A stretch of 64,000 nucleotides of DNA, taken from contig JASSKH010000003.1 of the NCBI GenBank assembly GCA_031763025.1, positions 7,864,718-7,928,717 of the forward strand, given 5' to 3'. Each line of letters begins with the position of its first letter. Positions within the stretch are counted from its first letter, which is position 1. This document shows, in pieces, positions 42,996 to 52,984 of the stretch. The position numbers were made by a program, and so were the translations under genes. Below the pieces are notes generated by a model. It worked only from the letters and a program-made list of their open reading frames with translations, made no database searches and was not told the DNA's origin. The DNA is from Macrocystis pyrifera. Lineage: Eukaryota; Sar; Phaeophyceae; Laminariales; Laminariaceae.

Positions 42996-43226
42996 GGCAT
43001 TTCGAGGATAGCAGTAAAAATAATGAGTGCATGGTTTATGAAACACGACAATGTGTGCGTGTTCTTCACATTAAACCGTTCTTTTTTTCGTCGACATCCA
43101 GCAAGCCCAGTGTCCGTGCTGATTCTTCACCCTAGAAAGATACGGGCTCTGTGGTCACAGACTACGACACAGAGATAACACACCGTAATGCATTAATAGC
43201 CGACGCAATACCATGCCTTCGCACTA

Positions 43227-43331
43227 TTACGGGGGACCATAGATAATAGGACCTACGGTACACACTAAAACCTATATAATTACCTATTTTTACGAACAAT
43301 ATTTGGTCCTATTTACTATGGTCCCCCGTAA
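43227..43331. mobile_element. MITE family A inside an RT-element 3' region
   Basis: TTACGGGGGACC...GGTCCCCCGTAA, with TA at 43225-43226 and 43332-43333. Empty sites at 38877 (GACTAGGTGCGG) and 46235 (complement) prove insertion at one TA with its duplication. Confidence 0.97.
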
Positions 43332-43794
43332 TAGGTGCGGCCGACACAAACATACATACATACGCCAGCAACCAAAATACACCATAAAGAAAGAGAAGCA
43401 ACGAAGAAACCAAACCGAAAAAAAAAAAGAAAAAGGAGAAGAATCCCAAGCAAATAAATAAAATGGGAAGCCAAAGCTCAGACACATACCCTGAGCATGA
43501 GCCAAAAAGGACGTGCAAGGGGGAAGAAATGGGAAGGAAAAAGGAAAAAGGGAAATATGCATCCCGGGGAACACTTAACTAAGTAAAAAGAGAAAGAATG
43601 AGTGGGCCAAAAAATATAAAAACAAAAATAAACATGCTCGTCACCCACCCACTTTGTAGTACTTCTTTCATAAGGATAAGAAGGGGAAAAGATAGAAAAA
43701 AGTTTAGTTATGGAAAAAATCAAAGCACCAATTCAATACATACCGAACGGCCGCAGCAGTTGGCGGTACGAGTAGCAAAGAAAAGTCCAACCTA

Positions 43795-45048
43795 TTAGTC
43801 GGCCTGGTACCTTGCTACCCTGTCTGCGGTCTCTTTGTTACTCTCTTCTACCGCGGTTTCCCTTCTACTCCTCCCGTCCCCCCCCCTGCCCCCATACACT
43901 TGTACGGTGTTCCTTCTACCCCTCCTGCTGCTACCCCTCCCCCCATTCCCTCTAACACTACCCGCAGCGGATGCACGGCGCTGTCTACTCAGCTTTGCCT
44001 CAGCCTCGTGCCACCTGCCCATGAACTGTTCAGCTGCTTCGAGGATTCCCCGGTACCACTTTCCCGTCTGTTTTGCTGCAGTGGGCCACAGTGTGGTCCC
44101 AACTCCAAAGACTAAGGGGGAGTCTTCCGTTGATCCCTCTGTGGCTTTGAACACTCTAAGGTCCTCAGCAATGGCCCTGGGCCAAGTCTTGGGCTGCCCG
44201 CCTGGTTTCGGGCTCCCCCCACCAGCGATCGTCCCGAACATCAACCGACTGGGCAATCGCCCCACGTGTTGCCGCACCACAGCCCCGGCAAAGAAGAGTC
44301 GCCGTTTACGGATGGTCGTTTCGATACTTTCGCATCGTGTTATCCTGAGCGCCTTCGCGTACGAGAGGGTGGTGTGGTCGGTGCGTAGTCGACGCTGGAA
44401 ACCAATGACTCGCAGAAGGACTTCGTGGTGGGCTGATCGAAGCTTGGTGAAGTTGTCCGCATTGAGGGTCCACGTCACGCTACCGTACAGCAAGGTCTCA
44501 ATCACCTCGGCCTTTAGCATCCGGACTTTCAGACTAAGCGGTGCGTTCGTCCTATCGTACAGTTCCGGACCATACCGTTTGAGGCATGCCCGCATCAGAC
44601 GGATTCGTCGCTCGATTTCGAAGGAGAGGTCAGCGTTCTCGTGGATAATGCCTCCTAGGTATAAAAACTGGGTCGTCTGTTTATAATTCTGGCCTGCAGC
44701 TTCGATCGCGAGCGGTGAGGTGGTAAACGTCTGATCCGGTGTTCGTAGGAGCATCGTCTCTGTCTTCTTCTCGGATACCGTGAGACCTACTGCTTCGAAG
44801 ACAGTCACGATGACTGTCATCATTCTTGCAAGGCCTTCCGCCGACTTCGAGACTATTCCTGCGTCGTCTGCATACAACATGCCCCACACAGCCCTTTGCA
44901 CGTATGCCAACGGTTCCTCTTTTCCGACAACCCTGTCCCCTTCGAGATGAACCAAATCCCTTACGATGCATTCGTCTTTGCTGAGGCGTACCAGCACGAT
45001 GTGTATCGCAGCGGCGAATAACACGTTGAACAGTAGCGGCGACAATGG
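43795..45048 (-). pseudogene. Reverse transcriptase copy 3 (5'-truncated, otherwise open)
   Basis: About 415 codons closely matching the intact copy from [20 protein letters not shown] through [11 protein letters not shown] to [10 protein letters not shown]. The Arg/Gly-rich tail is conserved. The fingers and first catalytic Asp are missing, so it cannot be active. The upstream ~25 codons of the open frame are unrelated sequence. Confidence 0.9.
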
Positions 45049-45050
45049 GT

Positions 45051-46080
45051 GTACCTGGTATGGCATATGGCACGGATTGTGTCGTGACCACGTGTTTGTT
45101 CTCAGCTGGGCCAACCGCATTGATTGGCGTTTCGATAAACTTTTAATACGATCTCAAGCGAACATATAAATAAACGTGGCTTTCGATCCTGGACAACAGG
45201 CAATGGCCGCTGCAGCAAATGACAAGGATAAGACGTGTGTATTGCTGTCGGCAATGTCTATATCTTCTATTGCTAGCGTCCCCAATCTGTTGTGACTGCC
45301 AATGGCCATCGATGGACGAAGTTATCAATCCATTGCGGATGGCAATGGTCAGCGATAGACACGCTGCACAACAACCTATTGTTGTTGGCAATATATATCG
45401 ATAGATTCCCCCCCCCCGTCTGCTGTCACCTCCAATATTTATCAATAGTTCTTCCCCCCGTCTAACGTCGCTAGCAATATGTATCGGTAGATTTTCTTCT
45501 CGCCTATTGACGCTGGCAATATCTATCGTTAAATTTTCCCCTCGCCTATTATTGCCGCTGTCAATATATATCGTTATACTTTGCTCTCGCCTATCGTCGC
45601 TGGCAATATACATCCCATAGATTTTCCTAATAGTCTTTTGCATTGTCGCCATCTCCACAGCAATATCTGTCGATGGATTTTTCCTTCTCGCCTATTGCCG
45701 CTGGCAGTAGACCATTGTGTGCCTATTTTCCAGGGTTCAACCACCGAGTCCTTGATTTGAGAGTAAAGTGAAAACAACAACAACAACAACAACAACAGCA
45801 ACAGCAACAACGGAGGCAAAAAATATACTCCCTTGGCCTCTCGCTGCTCTTTCCAAGAGCACGGCCAGTCTGCACTATCGAGGTCAGCGCACTGTGTGTT
45901 GGCTGTGTGGGCATCGGGAGAATAAATGCAGTTATTTGGCATGCTTCTTCTGGCGCAAGCGAGAGCACGCGAGCCGAATTGTGTACCTGGTACATCATAC
46001 CATGAGCACGTGCCTATACAGCTTCTGCGTTCCTCATCGGAAAAAAAATAATTGGCTACGCTTACCCACGACATATCAAC
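45051..46080. other. Noncoding, with ATCGATRGATTTT tandem units
   Basis: Between 45190 and 45720, units of 60-65 bp repeat (CTCGCCTATTGACGCTGGCA, ATATCTATCGTTAAATTTTC). An (AAC)n run is at 45774-45800. No gene; frames of 166-171 codons come from the repeats. Confidence 0.7.
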
Positions 46081-46084
46081 AGGC

Positions 46085-46420
46085 TACATACAGCAGTATG
46101 AGCTTTGGCTTCCCATTTTATTTATTTATTTGGGGTTCTTCTCCTTTTCTTTTTCGGTTTGGTTTCTTCGTTGCTTCTCTTTCTTTATGGTGTATTTTGG
46201 TTGCTGGCGTATGTATGTATGTTGTGTCGGCCGCACCTAGTGCGAAGGCATGGTATTGCGTAGGCTATTAATGCTTTACGGTGTGTTATCTCTGCGTCGT
46301 AGTCTGTGACCACAGAGCTCGTACATTTCTATATAGGGTGAAGAATCAGCACGGACACTGGGCTTGCTGGATGTCGACGAGTAGAAGAACGGTCTAATGT
46401 GAAGAACACACACACACAAG
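46085..46420 (+). mobile_element. RT element subfamily A, 3' end only
   Basis: A-type 3' region (GCTTTGGCTTCCCATTTTAT, GTCGGCCGCACCTAGTGCG), then an inverted T-repeat (46318-46420). TATATA at 46330 replaces TA found at 37526-37545. Confidence 0.85.
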
Positions 46421-46429
46421 AAACCGAAA

Positions 46430-46720
46430 GTTCAAGCGCCTGGAACCATACTTTCAAACTTCGGGGACGAGGTCCCCCTCGAAAGAGGACACGGAATGTG
46501 CTGTCGCTTTGCTCGCTTTGGCACACTCACAGAAGTGCACCAAAGATCATATCTGCCCTGCCAAATTTTGACTCCATGGGAACGTTTGGAGCTAGATAGA
46601 GCAGAACAACGAAATGTCCTCAGGGAAAAGAACGGGGGGCAGACGTGGTTCCAGTGTCTCGTTGTCGGGAGTTTTGGCAATATCAGTTTTTCTTTATGGG
46701 CAGTGAGTACAACTGACTGC
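46430..46720 (+). pseudogene. Decayed element of unknown class, second copy
   Basis: The plus strand reads KPKVQAPGTILSNFGDEVPL, ERGHGMCCRF and NVLREKNGGQTWFQCLVV, matching the minus strand at 31760-32060. Unclassified. Confidence 0.45.
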
Positions 46721-48228
46721 TGTCCTCGCGCGCGCTCTCCGCCCGTGTTGAACTCTACCACTGCGAGGTTACGATATAAACGTACTAATAGTAGTATGTT
46801 TCGCAGGCGTGTCCATACGGCCGGGTTGGGGAACAACAGGAAACCGGCCACAGGTACTGAGTTTTGAATCGGGACAAGCCGATTTGGCCTGACTTCTCTC
46901 TACGTTTGCCTTCTCAAAAGTAGAAACACAAATCCGTGTGTCGGGTCACACGTAACGGGCGCTCCTTCCCCCTTGCTTCCCACTACGGAACGTGCCTGAA
47001 ATTGATCTTCATCGGGGGGGAAAATCAGCAGTATTTTCTTCTCACCAGGTCGACTCGTGTCAAATTTTAAATTTTGCAAACTCATCATCCTCATGCTGGC
47101 GTTTTCTTTCTCACTGCGTCGTATTAATATACGATTATACTCGTACGGTGTGAGTTCAGGTTATGGTTTGGTTTGGCCTATTTCTATTCTCCCGACCCCA
47201 AATAATAATCAACTTCCCAAAATAAGGACCCAAAATCGGCTGATATGGCCCATATCTTCACGAAAATTTCGGGTTGGGTCTGGCTTCTTGGGTTTCGATC
47301 AAGATCATAATTTTATCGGCCAGGATAACGTCGAGTTGCCCCGGGCGAACACACGCACACCCACAGCAAGCCTACGCATGCACTGCACGATGGGCCAAGG
47401 TCTCATCGATTGGCACTCTCCGCATGACTGACATATATAGCGCAGCAGCGCACACACACGCATCTCGCACGAAGCCGTTGGTGCTCCATTTTTGGCACTT
47501 TCATTATTTGTCATTTGCTGACTTGTTGTTGTATTCCAAATTCCTAGAATTTTATTTCCAGTTCAAAATCGAAATGATCGTTTTTGGTTCTCGCAAGCAG
47601 TTTCACAAAAACCGATTCTGTTTTTGGTTTGGTTTGGTTTGGTGAACTGCCTGTGGTTCTCGACCCAACCGTAATCGGTTCTTTCGCAAGCACAGGTGCG
47701 CCTTTGTTTTGGCTGAACTCGAAGCAATCAATGACCTTGGCGGTTAGTACTGCTGTACTGCTGCTGTAGTGACGAGGTCTAACAACCACTGTCAGCTGGT
47801 GTCTATACGGTAGATCAGAAGTAGGAATCGGTCGTACAACCACACCACGTCATACTACAGCTGCCGTCGTACTGCGTCGCTCTCTTGCACTTTTCACAAC
47901 AATCATAACATTCAATTTGCGGTGTTGTCCTGCCTTGCTCCCACCCGCAGAAGACGCAGGCGTACATAATTTGTTGCAGCCTGTTTTGTGACCACAGACA
48001 GGATTTGAGGCAAGTGAGCTAAGGTAATAACATCATCATAATACTGACATTCTTATGGTGGACTAGGGAAGAGCAGCCATCACACCTCTCGCAATCTACA
48101 GCAGCAGCACAACCAAGCCCGAACTCTGGTATAAAATCGAACCAGCAGGAAACATCCTGCGTCATTCCTATTCGCGGGCTATTTCGTGCTCACCTCAGCC
48201 TCCACACGCCCGCCGTCTCTTTCTCTAG
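46721..48228. other. Unassigned sequence
   Basis: No repeat or gene firmly supported. A Cys-rich reading on minus at about 47990-47815 is discussed in the findings. TACTGCTGTA lies near 47750. Confidence 0.35.
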
Positions 48229-48308
48229 ATGGAGAGAGGTGCGCCTCCCCTGGACGTTCGAGATCGGCTCCAAGGCCTCGTCTCGTTCAAAGCAGGCAAG
48301 ACTTGTTA
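48229..48308 (+). CDS. Candidate first coding exon of an unidentified gene
   Basis: The ATG follows a pyrimidine-rich stretch and opens MERGAPPLDVRDRLQGLVS then FKAGKTC. The donor TTA|GTAAGTG is a perfect consensus and leaves two bases. 'LVxFKAGK' resembles the start of the PRU domain of the proteasome ubiquitin receptor Rpn13/ADRM1, but I cannot find the next exon. It does not join in phase to the CLC exon at 49082. An antisense exon reading overlaps it. Confidence 0.25.
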
Positions 48309-49081
48309 GTAAGTGTTTTATGTACCAGTAGATGTACAACTCGTGTTATGTGATGTACCCAGTGTGTACAATGTGTAAGCTTTCGCGTCGTGCTCGTACT
48401 CGTAGCTCCAGCAAATAGGGGTATTGACACAGAGCGCAGGCGGCGAAATTTAGTTCCGTGCCACCCCGCGATCGCATAAAATACACCGAAACGGCGTGTG
48501 ATCGCGCAGATCGGCTGATGTCTTTGTGAGCAATGTCCTGGTCTCCCGGTGGAGGGGCTAGAAACCTATCGCCCTGCCACTCACTGCAGTTACCCGAAAC
48601 TATTACATACCAGGTATACATGAAAAAAAAAACGAGAAAAACGAAGAAGTTACGTATACCTCAGCAGGCACGATAGGAGACCGGTCTTTCTACAGCAATA
48701 GGCGCGTCAAGGCCTCTTCTGACATTACTATTTTAGTCTTTCTGTACGGTCAGTCAAGCGGTCAACCGCGTCTCTACCTCCACCCAGCACGTCATTCGGT
48801 ATCGGAACGTTTCCCTGACACGTTTCCCTGACATTGATTGGGCCGCTTCTTTTGCGGCATATTAAAATCAGCGTTGCGCATTGACCCAAGACCCAAGGTC
48901 CAAGGTTGCGCTTATGATGTCACCCGCGTGAGCTCTACGTACACCCCCCACCGTGACACTCTCCACAGCTCTCTCGATCGCGATACAAATCCACAACGTG
49001 CAACACATCGCTGGCGCTCTCCTTTGCTGCCGCCATCAGCATTGCCACCGCTCTGCCTCTCTGCCGGCACAGCAGGGCGCC

Positions 49082-49207
49082 ATGGTGGGTCAGGCACACA
49101 ACGGCGCTATTATTTTGAAAGATTCCCAGGTCCCACGCGACAGGGACGCCGGGGAAGAGTCATCACACACGGCTTCCTACCGGCAGGGCGAGCTCATCAA
49201 ACTGATG
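49082..49207 (+). CDS. CLC exon 1 (cytoplasmic N-terminus)
   Basis: 42 codons from an ATG in GCGCCATGG context: MVGQAHNGAIILKDSQVP ... SYRQGELIKLM. Donor ATG|GTAATG, phase 0. Chosen because it feeds the following hydrophobic microexon in phase and gives a short polar tail before the first helix. Confidence 0.6.
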
Positions 49208-52200
49208 GTAATGTGATTTACCAGTAGATTCTACTGCTCTGTGTCGTGCTGCCATCGTTATGCTCCACACGTTCGTGTTCGACCCTTGCTGTGTGATAAA
49301 TTTGACTCGGCTTGAGTACTCCACGAACGAGCGAATCTTGTACGAGAGCTCTCCAACCGCAAGCAGTTCGTCATGGTAGTGCTGCTGTACGTAAGAACTT
49401 CCAGCAAATCTCGTGATGCGTACTCGTAGATCGATAACAAAACATGCGTTGAGGGCGAAGTTGGGGATATCTACTCCTGTACCACCTTATTATTACGTCG
49501 GATCATGCATGCATACGAGACAACGCGGGTTGTTTCGAGATCAGGCTATTCCCCTTCGGAAGTAGCCGCGCATGGCACAGGAGATGATGAGTGGTGAATT
49601 CACCTGGTATATATACCTGTGGCGGTGCGTAGTGTTTAACAACTCTCTTGCTTTGCTCGTCGCTCGTGGCTCGCCGCGTGCTCATCTGCTCATTTATTTG
49701 CGTCCCAGGGCTTCTTCGGGATCTTGCTTGGTCTCGTCGCCTTCCTGTGAGTTTGGCGATATCTCCTGCACATATCCATAATATCATTCTGTGTATCACT
49801 TATTAATATTAATAGTAGTGCTGTCTGTTGAAGTGAGTACCAGGTATATTATACATACCAACGTAGGAAGCAAAAGCACGAGTTCTTCTCAAGTCCTCAA
49901 GTTGGTTGGGAACGAACGAACAGCAGTAGTAGTATCATTGAAGTTGTCAGTTACCGCCGAATCGAATGAGCGAACGAGGCAAATATGTTATTACTAATCA
50001 ATACTACGGGGGTCCATAGTTAACGGGACCAAATTTTGTTAGTAAAAATAGGTAAATGTATAGGTTTTTATCTATACCGTAGGTCCTATTAACTATGGCC
50101 CCCGTAAATAGCATCATATATACGTACGTTGCCAGATTTGAGTTGAGCCTCATTAAACGTGTGAATGTTCGGGCTGTTGGGTGCAAAGCTATAATAATAC
50201 CAGGTAGGTACCGTGCAACCTCTTGGGACGAATCAGACCCGGGTTTCCCTCAAAACATGGGGGGGCACAACACAGCGAAACTGGTGGCAATGGACGTATC
50301 TCTCCTCGGATTCAGTACGCTCTCTCCCTGTTGTTCCAAAAACCCAGCTTTGAAAATCGTCCGAGGGAGTGCGTTGTCTTAAGTGTTACCTGCTCGTATA
50401 ATACAGGATTTCATTACCTACCTTACATAGTTGATGCTATTAACATTTATATTATTGTTATTATGCTTGCCTTCTGACGAAATAGCGTAGATGCCGTTCA
50501 TATATAAACCAAATATCCTTCCTTAAATCAGTAGTATCCTTCATACACTTCTCTTCTTCCTGTCGTTTCCAAATTCCCTTTCCCCACAACATTTCATTTT
50601 AGCTACCAATATTAGTATATTCTATTCCTCATCGACGTTCCATCCCCGTGTCATTGGCCGCATTCCTCCGGCTTCTTCCTCCCTTCCCCTAGCGGCCTGG
50701 CGGTCCCTCAGGGCAAGTTTATATCTATCTGCTATGTACTCTACGTGAAATTGCGACCCGTGTAGTCACGGAGATGATCTGGAAGAGGCGTTCTTTGCAG
50801 ACGCCTTTCCGCGCCAGGGACGATCCGTCCGTCCCAACAACTATGCTTGTCGCCAACTGATCAATTAGATCGCTGCCTTCCTTTCCGAGGCGCCCAAAGC
50901 TTTCCACCGCGAGGGTGGCGAGTTTGTAGCTGCGCTCGTCGAAGGACACCTGTCCCGGACGAGCGTCGTGACTGCGCTTGCGCACCTCAGAAGTGGGAGC
51001 AGCTGATCCGTCTCGGTCAGCGCTGCCTGCCCGCATGTGGATCCCCGCTTGTGGATCCACATACGTGACGTCGAGGAGTATCGCTTTATCGCGATACTCT
51101 GATACGTGACGTCGAGGAGTATCGCTTTATCGCGATGCTCTGATGCCGTAGCGTCTCGGAGTTCTCCTGCCTCGATTGATAGTAAGTACCTGGTATAGTA
51201 ACATCGAGGGTAAAACCTCTTACGAATTAGGCTGGAAGGTGAAAGTGATGCGTGAAAAAAAAAAAAAAAGTAATTGTGTTCATCCAGCAAAAAAAAAGCA
51301 GCAAAAACACCACACCGACCCTTCAATCCTATAGAGAGATCCATTGCTATGATTGATGCAGTAAGCGGAGCAGACAATCCACTGTTGCCATACTATTAAT
51401 AATGCGTAATGCCACAAAGGCAATCGGAACTCTGCGAGCGCGATTACCACACCACTGCTGTGCTGGTACCTGGTACTGGTACCTGGTTGTATGTGCCTGA
51501 TACTAAAATACAGCAGTTGTTACCTAGTTGTGAACCTGAAACTTCGAAGTACTGCCTACCTCGTAATTACTGCTTACGATACTTTTAAACAAGCTCTTCG
51601 TGCTTCATGCCACATGTATACAGCAGCTTCTGCGGTATTTGAAACACCGGTACCTCTCTCTGCATGTCAGCGTACTGATTGTGTACCACACTATTATTAA
51701 TAATAGTAGTACAAGGTCAACGAGACGGGCAGGGACTTATGTCAGACAGAAGACGGGCCCGGAAGCTTTTATTTCATCATGCATCAACATTTGTATCACG
51801 ATCAAGTATTTTTTTTGTTATTATTTTGCCTTCGGACGAACTATTACATCAGTCATACATACCGATACATGAGCATTTTCCATTCCGCTTCAAATTTATT
51901 AATTGTGCTTGCCGTCCGACAATGTGCGAACATGAGCTTCAACGTTAATCACACTCAACAAAACATTCCCGAGTCAAGGAAAAAATCCACTTCCAAAATT
52001 CATTCTGACCACTATTAATACCAAACAAGAGGTGGTACTAGTAGAACATCGAGTTTTGTACAGCCTACAGCGGTATAATATATGTGAGCAGTACGGCATG
52101 CATAATACAACAGCAGCAAGCGGTATTAATTATTAATAATATACCACCGTGGTATTATTAATAATGGTAAAATGTTGTCCAAGCAAGTGGCAGTATCAAG

Positions 52201-52947
52201 TGTATGTACCTCCTGTTGATGCTGCTAATGGTACTGCGAATGCTTAGCGGCGCAGAGACCGACCGCTGTGCGCTAACGTCATGACACATACGCACCAGGT
52301 ACTCCGCATATACCAGGTACATACAGGTTCATGGTTGTATGTATTCTGTCATAAGTACGACCAGCATGCTTCCACAAAGAATGGACAATAATACGAAAAC
52401 TAATCATATGTTTCACCTGATACACTTGATTACAGTATGGGCCGGGCAACAAGAAACACCGTGTTCTGTGCAAGGCTCAGACCCTCGCTGTGTGTGACAC
52501 CATCATCCTCCAACATTTTTTTCTTGCATCCCGGCTGTCTGTTACAGGAGTTTGAGCTTTAGAGCGCTCGTAGCGCTCGCCGCTGAGCGCAATTTTTCTT
52601 ACTCCCGACTTTTTTGCTCGTAGCGTCCCCCGAAAATTGAGCCTTACGTGTTCTTGTGGAGTTATTCAAGGATACACGAAAAAATAAAACAATCGAGAAC
52701 TAATCGACGCCCATTTTTTTTCTCGAGTCAGTCCACAAGACAGGGGAGGTATACTAAAAGCGAGTAAACAATAACCGAAAAGGGGAAAGAAAGTGTTCCG
52801 TTTTCAATCATGATCAGAATCTCAACCCGCTCCATACGTGCGTACTGGCTGGACAGATATATATATATATATTTCGATTCCGTCATGGACCCGAGTGTCG
52901 CTCCGCTGCTGTCTCTTTTCTTTTCGTTTGCCCCTGGGTTTTCTCTA

Positions 52948-52984
<37 letters not shown>

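Larger units (their letters stand above)
43046..45050 (-). mobile_element. RT element E6, subfamily A, 5'-truncated
   Basis: T-repeat (43046-43171), A-type 3' region (43172-43794) interrupted by MITE A at 43227-43331, then RT coding on minus to about 45050. There the RT stops abruptly at LSPLLFN, next to TACCTGGTA (45052). No T-repeat is found at the 5' side. Confidence 0.85.

Noticed and set aside
45143-46074. Frames of 166-171 codons on the minus strand
   Set aside because: Generated by 60-65-bp tandem units and an AAC run.
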